DNA of 17,839 nt, from assembly GCA_001598975.1 (NCBI GenBank), contig BBXU01003228.1, positions 1 to 17,839 of the forward strand, in the 5' to 3' direction. The stretch is from Parachlorella kessleri. Its lineage: Eukaryota > Chlorophyta > Trebouxiophyceae > Chlorellales > Chlorellaceae. Below are positions 10,101 to 17,839 of this stretch, one piece after another (within the stretch, counting starts at the first letter, position 1; each line of letters starts with the position of its first letter). The notes under the pieces were generated by a model. That model was not told where the DNA came from and made no database searches. It saw only the letters and a list, made by a program, of their open reading frames with translations. The position numbers and the translations under genes were made by a program.

Positions 10101-10705
10101 TAGGTAGATTGGACTTACCTTCCATGACTGCTTCGTCGGGGTGCCTCACACCCTTCATCTTCACGTAAGCCCAGGTAGCGGGCTCGTATGTCCGAGTCTC
10201 ATAGCCATCAGCGCTGTTCACCTGCGCAGGAGCAGACACATGTGCCACCGTCTCACTTGGTACAACAAACGTCCCGCTATCCGGCCACAGCCGTCCCTAA
10301 AGATTCTCTAGGGATTGCAGGGCCAAGTCTGGGGTTGGTGAAGACTGGTCAACGCAGGTCCGCCGATACCCAAGGGATACTGCCAGGGTACTGCTACCCT
10401 TGCACCAGACGCAGCGCACTTGTGCCACTCCGGTGCGTCTATTAGGTCTTTATTTGAATTACAGGGGATCCCACCCGCCGGATCACTGCTGCCGGGTAGG
10501 GTTTGCGATCTGCACGCGTGGGTGTTTCCACTTCCGCATCGCCTGGTACTTACACCGGTGGAGGCCAGATCGCGGCGTAACCTCTCCAACTCACCACCTT
10601 GAACTTGGGACAGTCGTGGTCACGACACCACTCTGGCTTCTCCCAGTCGTCACAACTTGCAAGCCCCAGAAGGGCAGCGATCAAAACCAAGGCGAAGGTC
10701 TTCAT
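7182..10705 (-). CDS. SOUL-family heme-binding protein with signal peptide
   Basis: Exons 10705-10595, 10221-10119, 9611-9567, 8980-8694, 8037-7925 and 7555-7432 join in phase to 261 codons. A last exon is tentative: exon 6 ends at a GC donor (GAG|GCAAGT), and the acceptor at 7316-7314 opens 7313-7182 (43 codons plus TAG), for 304 residues in all. The ATG at 10705 has a good context (CACCATGA) and starts a signal peptide, MKTFALVLIAALLGLASC. SOUL/HEBP landmarks follow in order: CPKFKV, GYETRTYEPATWAYV (about 43-57), GFAHLFKYINGDNEAG, IPMTVPV (90-96), ITVKFFLPYAYQ, WTAHVRSFDGF, and YNGPTELENRHNE near the C-terminus. Family members bind heme or other tetrapyrroles. The signal peptide suggests secretion or an endomembrane or lumenal site. 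A His/Arg-rich insert of about 65 residues (103-168) separates the PMT motif from the next strand. Several exons are flanked by partial tandem copies. Confidence 0.87.
7596..7680 (-). repeat. Decayed upstream copy of SOUL exon 6 head and its acceptor
   Basis: On the minus strand, CTGCAG followed by CTTATGGAAAAGTACTGGGA, then AGCTGGTGGACGGCTCTGGA, mirrors the real exon 6 start (CTGCAG, then CTTCATGGAGAACTACCGGG). The shadow acceptor precedes base 7666 and the true one precedes 7555, an offset of 111 bases. Intron sequence beside the acceptor (ATGACTAA) is also shared. Indels break the frame, so it is not a usable exon. Confidence 0.8.
8498..8660 (-). repeat. Three downstream copies of the SOUL exon 4 tail and donor
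   Basis: The end of exon 4 (CTGCCCTACGCCTACCAG, then GTG) recurs in the following intron with junctions at 8638, 8592 and 8503; the true junction is at 8694. The first copy is nearly perfect and the others are shorter. The copy at 8592 carries GTGAGG, a donor at least as good as the true GTGGGG. Confidence 0.82.
8600..8630. repeat. GAAA-type microsatellite
   Basis: A purine-rich (GAAA)n-like run with interspersed GCAAG lies between the copies of the SOUL exon 4 tail, inside intron 4. A shorter related run occurs at 8655-8680. Confidence 0.8.
9028..9411 (-). repeat. Four upstream copies of the SOUL exon 4 head and its acceptor
   Basis: Exon 4 begins at 8980 with sequence for GDNIPMTVPVAHNMSLH. 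The same segment recurs upstream in intron 3 with starts at 9093 and 9205, both keeping a CAG acceptor. A third copy near 9327 has lost its AG, and a fourth, near 9369-9411, is barely recognisable. Spacing is about 112-121 bases. The copies at 9093 and 9205 read GDNIPMTVPVAHNMSLHPHQN and then reach TGA, so splicing into them would truncate the protein. Confidence 0.88.
9667..9888. repeat. 54-bp minisatellite, about four units, in SOUL intron 2
   Basis: Units starting near 9671, 9725, 9779 and 9833 are almost identical, with single-base differences such as GCTAGC for GCCAGC in unit 2. The 54-base period is a multiple of three and is open in several frames, giving an apparent repeat peptide (FSVPASTIQLGSSWLDSA). 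Homology and phase of the flanking SOUL exons place it in an intron, so it is probably not translated. Confidence 0.92.
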
Positions 10706-11361
10706 GGTGACCAGTTGCCGTCTACGGTGCAGGGCTAGGGTTATCTGCACTTTGTGGTAAGATGCGGTGGAGTGCGCTTGAGGAAGGTTTCGGAAGGAAT
10801 CTGAACCGCTTGGCGCCAGTAGCCACACCCCGAGCCAGTGACAGGGACGCGTAGCAGCCATAGGGAAGCAGCTGAAGTAGCCTCGGCAGTGCTTGACAGT
10901 CTAGGGAGCCCGTGGCACAAAAGCATTTGGTGTGATATCAGCACCTACAGAAATGACACACCCTGCCTAGTAGTTCAGGCAGTACGGGCTGGCTGGATTC
11001 ACCCCTTGGTGTGCTGGTTGGCGCTTCGCCATCCAAGCACCCAAAGTAAACTAGTTCCAGTCAAAGAACGCCCTCGGCAACTATTTCAGCAGTATTTAAA
11101 CAGCATGCATATGTAGAATGCACAGCACACCACAACCAGGGCAGTCAGTACCCTCAGTCAGCCCAGGTATGCACGCCTAACCAGTTGGCTACAACCTCCA
11201 TAACCACGGAATGCAGACGAGCACGTCTACATACACTTCACACACGCTGGCCCTGGAGGCCGCAGCAGCAGCCCAAACGGCTGACTTTGTGCCCCGTCCC
11301 CTCTCTCAAGACTGTCGGCACCCGTGCGGCACACAGCGCAACCATGCCAGGCCATGCACCC
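10706..11361. other. Intergenic region: SOUL promoter and FKBP 3' flank
   Basis: This interval lies between the FKBP stop codon and the SOUL start codon, both on the minus strand. An AT-rich TTTAAATA-like element occurs near 11091-11100, about 390 bases upstream of the SOUL ATG, too far to be called its TATA box without a mapped start site. No TGTAA motif was found on the minus strand after the FKBP stop. No gene is supported. Confidence 0.5.
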
Positions 11362-13361
11362 TCACTCACGCTGCCCATTGACCCGCAACAGCTGCACCTC
11401 AAACAGCAGCGGCTCGCCCTTGTGATTCTCCAGCTGCCGCTGTGTGGCAAAGGTGGGCATGCGCGGCTGCAGGGCGCCAGCGCCGGCGCCCAGCCCGTCC
11501 CTGCTCCCCGCTCTCTCAGCAACCACAGCAGTACCAGCACTGCTCGCCCTAGGCGCCGCAGCAGGGCCAGCAGCGCTGCCGCTGGCCGCGTAGCCGGCCT
11601 CTGGCGGCACCAGTGCCCGCAGCTTGGCGCCTGGCCGGAGGCCTACCAGGGCTGCCTCCAAGCCGGGGACGATGCTGCCGTCGCCCTGAAGCACACAGAC
11701 TATGCACACCTGACCTTGCTAGCCTGCCAGGCAGCTTGTGCACGGAACCTGCCAGGCAAGCAGCCCTGCAATGCTGCACCCTGGTAGAAACCGGCCTCCA
11801 GTCTGGACACTCTGGCAGGTCTAGGGAGCCAAGTGTCGCCTGGCTGCAAGACCCAGGGACGAGGCCGCCGGCCAGGAGCATGAGCCGCCGGGGGACGGTG
11901 AGGTTTTACTGCCAGCCCCTCGCTAGGGAGGTACAAGCAAGCTGCTTGCCAGGCAGCCCCCCAGGCGAGCTCTCTGGCAAGGGTATCTTGAAGAGCACCA
12001 GGCTGCCAGCTGCTTGCTTCGCTGACCGACACCGTGCCAGCCCCCCGGCCAAGGCCACCAGGAGGAGGGGGGATATAAATATAGAAATTCAAGCAATGAA
12101 GTCCAGTGCAGTCTTCTGGCCGCGATCGCTCACCAGCTGTAGCAACACGGGTCCCACAGGCACATCCTTCGGCTGGAAGCTCACTCCCTCCACCGTGCCG
12201 TAGATAAAGTAGCCGTTGCTGCAGCGTGCAAAGCGGGGGCAAGGATGTGGCCTCCTCCGCCAACATCAGGCAGCAGGGCGAGGCCAGAGGCCGCTGTGGG
12301 GGCATGCACAGCGTGCCAGGCAGTGCAAGCTGGCTCCTCGCTTCCCACCACAGACAACAGGCCCCACGGCCCAACAGCTTACTACGGAAGTTGGTAATCG
12401 CAAAAGAAGCGAACGCAAGGCAGCAACCAAGTGAGCCTCAAAAGACAGCCCAGGCCCGGGTCGCAGGAGGCTCTATGCATGCGTAGGCACTGTGGGGTGT
12501 CCTGCTAGCCACCACCAGGGACAGCAGTGTAGGCCAGAAGGTGGCTGCAGTGAGGATAAACTTGGTTGATGCAAGTCTCCCTCCCATGAGTTCTGCTGGC
12601 TGGACGCTGAATGTGTGCAATGTAATGTAATGTATTGTTGTGAAGGCCCACCTGCGTCGCAAAACGTAGTCTATAAGAACAGAGTCCCCTGGCTGCACCT
12701 GGGCCCCTGACCCCTCCGCTAGAACCTGCACCCTGACGCCGCTGGCTGTCTTGAAGAACCTGCGATGCAGCAGAGGGGCCGCTAACGAAGGTCTCCTGCG
12801 ATACAGCAGTCACCGGGGAACAACCACACATGCGTGCTTGTAACCCTGCCCAGTTGGCAGCGTGTGCTGGTGGCGGTCTTGACATTAGCGGCGAGGACAG
12901 GACGCCCCCGACTGGGCTGTTGTGAGGAGTTAGCGTAATTATCTAGACACATCACAAGTAGGTTCTCTTAGCAGGCAAAGCCATGGCTACACCATACCAT
13001 TCCCCCCATTGGAGGCAGCAGCCAATCAGCACGTGCTATGTCAAACTTCAAGATGGCCTCCAAACCAAGTTAGTGCAATGTTTATCACGGCTCCACTCAT
13101 GCTCACTCAAATGTGGGCAGGCAGGCAAGGACTACTCTAATAAGTAGCGCACCCCTGCTACAGCACTGTGAGCCAACCGCGGCAAGCACAGTGTGTCCCT
13201 TGCCTGGGCGCTGCTTCATCCTCTGGAGCTGCCAGCCCTGGGCTGGTCCAGTCGCCTGCCGGCGTGAGTGGCTTTGCAATGGAGGGCACCTGGGCCAGTA
13301 CTAGCTGCAGGGTTGCGGCTGCGGGGAGCCCCACCAGTACGGCTCTCCTGTGTGCATGCCG
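11362..13361 (-). CDS. FKBP-type peptidyl-prolyl isomerase, thylakoid-lumen (FKBP18/16-like) type; N-terminal exon missing
   Basis: Exons 13361-13204, 12759-12652, 12218-12134 and 11685-11362 join in phase to 225 codons including TGA. The first listed exon has an in-phase acceptor (CTGCAG at 13367-13362) and no ATG, so a 5' exon is missing. A short one with ATG at 13581 is possible. The exon encodes RHAHRRAVLVGLPAAA and a hydrophobic stretch ending in SIA, which reads as a twin-arginine lumen-targeting signal. The FKBP fold follows: FFKTASGVRVQVLAEG, PGDSVLIDYVLRRSNGYF, GTVEGVSFQPKDVPVGP, IVPGLEAALVGLRPGAKLRA, LVPPEAGY and EPLLFEVQLLRV. FKBPs isomerise prolyl bonds; plant lumenal ones are mostly linked to photosystem assembly, and many lack full active-site residues. 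An Ala/Gly-rich insert of about 40 residues follows PPEAGY. The first intron listed (13203-12760) has a GC donor (CCCAG|GCAAGG). Confidence 0.87.
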
Positions 13362-13409
13362 CTGCAGGACATTTGTGATGGGCAGGGACCTGCGGCTGCC
13401 TGCGAGCAC

Positions 13410-14187
13410 CCGACAAAGGGTTCCCCAGAGGCACTGTCAGCCGTGGGTATGCCTGCCATGCTGTGTGGGGACCAGCTATGTTGCGATCTAGTCCCAGCGG
13501 CTGTCTAGACGTGCCTGGGTGTGCCGAAGGCCTCCAAGCAACTGCCACAACCTCCCTGCAGACTAATTGCTTGGCCTGCATGCCGTTTCCTGACACCCGA
13601 CTTGGGCTAGATGGCCGAGCTCCTGGCGCCTGCTTGTATGGTTAGCTATCGAGCACTTCCGGTTCGGCAATCGGATTAGTACCCTGAACTAGTGGCCACA
13701 GACAAGTTTAGATGGTGCTGTGCGTGCTCCCTTCCGGCGCCCAGACTTCATGCCCAAAGCCCACTAGGCTCCATGCGACGACATTGGACAGGCGGATGGT
13801 GACAGCAACTGATAAGTTTCAGGTGGAGCGTTCCTCTGGTCACGAGTCTGAGCAGGGTTCATGTGCTGCTGAGCATCAATGCTTGCAGGAGTGACGGTAG
13901 GCGGATCACACATACTTTCATTACTCCAGAATCCTATCGTCTTCAAGTGCTGGGGATTGACATGGCATGTGTGATGTTCAATCACCCAGATACGAGCGTC
14001 CCTCCAGCATCGCTGCTGCTCCGTCTCTACAGTCCAGTTCTCTTGCGTCTAACAGTTGCTCGGGCCGGGCACTACGTTATGCGTGTTCTCTTAGGCGCTG
14101 TGGTTGAAACTAAACGCCCCTCCTGGCACACAACAGCGCAGTAGCTGTGGAGTTCGTCATATCAGAAGGACCGCCATCACGCCGCAG
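13410..14187. other. Divergent 5' region shared by the FKBP and exonuclease genes
   Basis: The missing first exon of the FKBP gene (minus) and the missing start of the exonuclease gene (plus) should both fall at least partly in this stretch, around a divergent promoter. Candidates are a minus-strand frame starting at ATG 13581 (MQAKQLVCRE, followed by a GTTGTG donor in the right phase) and a plus-strand frame from ATG 13967 (MCDVQSPRYERPSS). Neither can be confirmed by homology. Confidence 0.35.
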
Positions 14188-17100
14188 GTGTGCGTCCCGC
14201 CCACCGTGTGCTTTCCCCACAAGACCACCAAGCTCAAGCTCTGGCAAAAGTCAGTGCCTGCTGCTGGGGGCTGGCTTACGACTACCCAAGGCCCAGACGT
14301 TACTCACCTGGTGGTGGGTAGCGAGGCTGTTGAGGCAGCTGATGAGCAGCAGCAGCAGGCTGCAGCAGGGCAGCCAAGCGGCACCCAGCAGGGGGTGCAG
14401 GATGAGGGCCAGGGCGCACAGCAGGCGCTGCGTGGCGCCCACGTCGTGCACTACAGCTGGCTGGAACAGTGCCTGCTGCGGCGCCAGCGGCTGCCAGAGG
14501 CAGACTTTGGCCCGGCAGCGGCCGCGGCCGCTACCGCTGAGCGCGCTGCGGCGGCGGCGCCGCCGCCAGACCCGCCTTTCGTGCCGACTGCTCAGGCAGG
14601 GGTGATGCCCATCCCGGCACACGTGGCGTTCAGTGGGGCGCAGCTGGGGTCCCGCAGCGGCAAGCTGAAGGTTGGGGACCTCACGCGGCTGGTGATGCAT
14701 CTGCTGGCGGGGGGGCCGCGGCCGCACTGGCTGGTTGTGGGTGAGAAGGTGGGTGGTGCTTAAAACCAGAAGTACTCCGCAGTAAATAGCACGTGACCGC
14801 CTTTCAAAAAAATACACAGATACTCACGGCAAGTTACACTGGTCAGAAGCTGGTGTAAGGAGACTGCAAGGGAGATCACGCCGCTGGTACTAGCAGGAGT
14901 CACCATGCCTTGGTAATCCCTTGCAGACCCGGGCAGAGGTCATCCACCAATGCTGTTAATTATTAGTAAGAATATACTGATAAGAAGTGCGGAGCTTCCT
15001 GACCAAATGGCCCTGCCCTTATGGTGCCTGACCTGGCTTAGCAGCTCCATTTAGTCAATTGACTACCTTGTGGCTGCAGGAGCTGCCGTCACCCTTAGTA
15101 ATACTTATGGTGCCCGGCCTTGGACAAGGAGCTGTCCATCAGTCAATAAACCACCAACCCCCTTGTGGCTGCAGGTGTTGCCGTCAGCCTTAGTCATGGT
15201 TATGGTGCCCGGCCTGGATGAGGAGCTTCCCATTAGTCAATGAACTACTAACCCACTTGTGCTGCAGGAGCTGCCGTCGCCCTTAGTCGTGGTTATGGTG
15301 CCTGGGCTGGACGAGGAGCTGCTCCATGAGAAGGGCCACCTGCAGCCAAACATCACCCACAAGCTGGGGCAGGCCCTCACACTGGAGGTGATTTGTAAGC
15401 TGGTTGCTGCCATGCCCCCTAAAATCACCCAAAAGCTGGGGCAGGCCTTAAACCGGAGGTGATTACGTAAGCTGGTTGCTGCCATGCTCCCCAACATCAC
15501 CCACAAGCTGGGGCAGGCCCTCACACTGGAGGTGATTACGTAATCTGCACACATTACCTAAAAGCCGGGGCAGGCCCTCACACTGGAGGTGATTATGTAA
15601 TCTGCACACATCACCCACAAGCTGGGCGGGCCCTCACACTGGAGGTGATTACATAACTCCCACTCCGCTCCTACTTTAAGTTATAGCCAGCCAGCTGGGG
15701 CATGCCTGGAGGTGGTTACATAAGCTGCATAGCTGCTAGTAACATCACCCACAAGCTGAGGCAGCCCTCCAATAGTAGATGCAATAATGGGCGGCGGGCC
15801 TGCAAGGACGGTCACAGCCTTGTCGTTGGCATGCCTTGAGGGCGGGTGTGGAAAGGTCACCTTCGGTATTTCGTTCCCTTCTCCTGTTGCTCAGATTGGT
15901 TGGTGTGATCCCCTCTCTTGGTGAGCCACCTGCCCAACACTCGGCCCCCCTTCATATGCAGGCCTCCTACTCTACGGAGCTACCGCAGCAGACACTGACT
16001 GCGCTGTGCACGCTGCCCGGCCCCGCTGTGCATGCTTCTGGGCCTGCTGGCCCCCCTGCTGGGCGCGCTGCGAACCAGGCATTGCTACCTCACTCCGGGG
16101 AGAAGCGCAAGCGGGAAGAGGGGGCGCCAGCCTGTCATGCTCCAGCTGCTGGGCATGCTGCGCCTTCTGGGCATGCTGCGCCTGCTGGGGATGTGGCAGC
16201 CCCGACCCCAGCATGCCACTCCGGGGACAAACGCAAGCGGGAACACGCCTGTCGCGCCAGCAGCGGGGAGGCAGCAGGGAATGGCTCAGCAGCTGTGGTG
16301 GCGGCAGCAGCAGCAGCTGGCACAGCGGGCACAGCAGCTGGGGAAGCAGGGGAAGGGACACCGTCTAGCCCACACCACGTGACAGGGTCACTCACCAAGA
16401 GAGACGGTGCTATAGCCAGCACCTTGCCAGCGGACGGGGTCCCTTTGCTGCAAACACCGCCTCACTCGCCCGGGGCGGCAACCGCCCCGCCTGCTGCGCA
16501 GCACACAGCGCGCTTCCCTCCCGCCTTTTTCACCGCCACTCTGCGCCAGATGGCAGAATCCGGTTACCCCCTCTTCGGCCTCATGCCAGCAGCGGCAGCA
16601 GGGGGAGCAGCAGCAAAGCGTGCTGCCACATCAGCTCCACCAGCCGAGGCAGGGGGGGGCGCGGCGCAGGAGCGCCATATCAACGGCGGCAATAGCGGCA
16701 AGGGGAGCGGCTGTCGAGATGGCTATGCAGCATGTACTGTCATCCACGACAATGCCAGTGCTGCTGCTGATGGCCGGCCTAGCAGCGCCCCGGTGCTGCC
16801 CTTTGTAGGTGCACCTATGGGTGCAGCAGCGGGGGCGCCGGCGCCGCCACCAGCGGTGCAGAGCGCGGGCGCCGGCAGCCGCCCAGCCAGCCCTGTGGGT
16901 GCGGCTGAGCTGGTCCGTCCTTCACCCGGCAAAGGCAAGGAGGCGGATAGTGCACTGACGAGCCCAGATGCGTCCGCAGCAGCAGCGGCAGCAGCCTCAG
17001 TGGGAAGCAGCCTCCCGGCCGGCTGGGCCACCACTGTTGTGCCTCCCGCCGCCTCTGCTGCTGCTGACGTCAGCGCCGAGGTCGGGGCCGGCACCAAGGC

Positions 17101-17282
17101 ACGCACAAGCCCCAGCAACTGCTGTCACCAGCGGCTGGTGGCAGTGGATTGTGAGATGTGCATCACTGCTGCCGGCTTTGAGCTTACCCGGGCGACCTTG
17201 GTAGGGGAAGACGGGCGCGTTATCCTGGACGAACTGGTGGTTCCAGACCGACCCATACTGGACTATAACACGCGCTACTCAG
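14188..17282 (+). CDS. BRCT-domain plus REXO/SDN-type DEDDh exonuclease, internal part (both ends missing)
   Basis: Exons 14188-14748 (187 codons), 15268-15387 (40 codons) and 15962-17282 (440 codons plus one base) join in phase. The first opens with a BRCT-like unit: KLKLWQKSVPAAGG, PDVTHLVV, a Gln/Ala linker, then VVHYSWLEQCLLRRQRLPE. The same exon continues into the REXO-type region (KVGDLTRLVMHLLAGG, HWLVVGEK), followed by PSPLVVVMVPGLDEEL in exon 2. Exon 3 carries a long Ala/Pro/Gly-rich stretch with two KRKRE clusters (likely nuclear targeting), the family motif RQMAESGYPLFG, and the start of the nuclease domain: LVAVDCEM, with Asp 17147-17149 and Glu 17153-17155 as exo-I metal ligands, then LDELVVPDRPILDYNTRYSG. 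The remaining DEDDh motifs lie past the edge. Relatives trim 3' ends of rRNA, snRNA or small RNAs. The start exon was not found. A second donor at 17403 would add 40 in-frame codons. Confidence 0.83.
14997..15267 (+). repeat. Upstream copies of exonuclease exon 2 head with acceptors
   Basis: Exon 2 starts at 15268 after CTTGTGCTGCAG. Copies of the acceptor plus about 55 bases of exon start at 15080 and 15175 (GAGCTGCCGTCACCCTTAGT and GTGTTGCCGTCAGCCTTAGT), each followed by TTATGGTGCCCGGCCT and a shared AGTCAAT tail. An older fragment with TTATGGTGCCTGACCT and AGTCAAT lies at about 15017-15057. Spacing is 95 and 93 bases. Divergence grows with distance from the true exon. Confidence 0.9.
15388..15772 (+). 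repeat. Downstream copies of exonuclease exon 2 tail with donors
   Basis: The last ~40 bases of exon 2 (CATCACCCACAAGCTGGGGC, then AGGCCCTCACACTGGAG, then GTGATT) recur downstream with junctions at 15458, 15531, 15588, 15644 and a poorer one at 15711; a truncated unit without a donor is at 15741-15772. The true junction is at 15387. Spacings run from 56 to 73 bases. Several copies keep the whole CTGGAG|GTGATTA donor. Confidence 0.92.
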
Positions 17283-17839
17283 GTGGGTTTTCTGCTAGCT
17301 GCTCACTGAGAGGGAGCTGTCCTGGGGGGCAGCGCATGACAGTACAAGTAGCTTGGATTCACACAGACCGTCCTATACTAAACTGCAACACGTGCTACTC
17401 AGGTGGGTTAGGGTAATGCAGCCAGGCAGGTTGGGTATGGTGCATGCCATCAAGAAGTGGTACTTGGATCTTGCGGTTTGTGGGCATAGTACATCCTGGC
17501 TTTCTGTTGGCCTCTCTTGAGGTACTCACGGCAGCCTGGTCAGGTGGCGGCGCGCTGCTAGACTAGACTAGACTATTCAGGTAGGTGGGGATGCGGGCGC
17601 CACCGGGCTGTCGGCTGTGTGTGACGTGGGTGGCTGCTGCCATTGAGACGTGCAAACGCGCTAGGGGGTGCCCCATCTGCCCCCTAGCTTCCCTGCCTTG
17701 CCCAGCAACACCTGTATCTGTGTGCAGGCACACACCCCAGCCGCACTCCAGTGTGTGCACAGCAGCCATGGCTGCGTCAGTCCTGGCTCTCGTGACCCTG
17801 GATTTCTATGGTTGTCATTGACAAGTCTAGCACTACTTC
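17283..17839 (+). other. Intron after exonuclease exon 3, with a duplicated exon tail
   Basis: The exon 3 tail, GACCGACCCATACTGGACTA to TACTCAG|GTGGGT (junction 17282), recurs at about 17361-17402 as GACCGTCCTATACTAAACTG to TACTCAG|GTGGGT. A weaker TATTCAG|GTAGGT occurs at 17580. The next exon should begin with sequence for (G)IT; GTGTGCAG at about 17720-17727 followed by GCACACACC resembles it but soon loses similarity, so it may be another decayed copy. The true next exon is not identifiable before the window ends. Confidence 0.65.

Noticed and set aside
9520..10107. A 195-codon plus-strand frame with a repeated peptide.
   Set aside because: It is the 54-base minisatellite read in frame, opposite the SOUL gene; exons on the other strand explain the region.
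11725..12322. Four occurrences of TGCCAGGCA within 600 bases of FKBP introns.
   Set aside because: Short, irregularly spaced and in GC-rich DNA; possibly a decayed repeat but not enough to call.
13158..13409. An FKBP start codon at 13409.
   Set aside because: The base triplet there is GTG, not ATG, and the frame reaches an upstream stop without any ATG; an acceptor at 13362 explains the exon better.
14188..14500. The BRCT segment as the N-terminus of a DNA polymerase lambda-like gene.
   Set aside because: The same exon runs directly into the REXO-type sequence; no polymerase motifs appear.
15836..15961. Upstream extension of the large 526-codon exonuclease frame.
   Set aside because: It has no ATG at its start and a clear ATGCAG acceptor at 15961 in the phase expected from exon 2, so this part is intron.
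15972..17118. Long minus-strand and alternative plus-strand frames across the exonuclease linker.
   Set aside because: They are shadows of the GC-rich Ala/Pro linker; only the frame leading to AVDCEM has family motifs.

Overview
The window looks like nuclear DNA from a green alga, most likely a chlorophycean such as a Scenedesmus or Chlamydomonas relative. The genes are plant-type and intron-rich, with introns of roughly 80 to 660 bases and mostly CAG|GT-like junctions. Coding sequence is GC-rich with Ala/Gly/Gln-rich linkers, and a TGTAA polyadenylation-type motif follows one gene. The species call is inference. I see no bacterial genes, rRNA, tRNA, CRISPR array or intact transposon.

Five protein genes can be assembled by joining exons in phase. 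Four lie head to tail on the minus strand: (1) the 5' end of an SnRK2-like protein kinase (163-1021, running off the left edge); (2) a complete DNAJB12/DNAJB14-type ER-membrane J-protein (2320-6037, eight exons, 423 residues); (3) a secreted or lumenal SOUL heme-binding protein (about 7182-10705, six firm exons and one tentative); (4) a plastid-lumen FKBP-type peptidyl-prolyl isomerase (11362-13361, N-terminal exon unresolved). The fifth is on the plus strand, divergent from the FKBP gene. It encodes a BRCT domain followed by an REXO/SDN-type DEDDh RNA exonuclease (14188-17282 and on past the right edge).

The genes do not form a pathway; this is an ordinary eukaryotic gene neighbourhood. The unusual feature is in gene structure. 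In the SOUL and exonuclease genes, several exon edges are followed, on the intron side only, by tandem and progressively decayed copies of that same edge. Exon heads with their 3' splice sites are repeated upstream of the exon, and exon tails with their 5' splice sites are repeated downstream. Six junctions show this. One copy supplies a second 5' splice site exactly 120 bases away, in frame. This looks like a recurrent process that turns exon edges into intron sequence and creates spare splice sites.

Intervals without a supported gene are 1022-2319, 6038-7181, 10706-11361 and 13410-14187; they hold 5'/3' flanks and, at 6480-7180, a less GC-rich stretch with weak protein-like frames.
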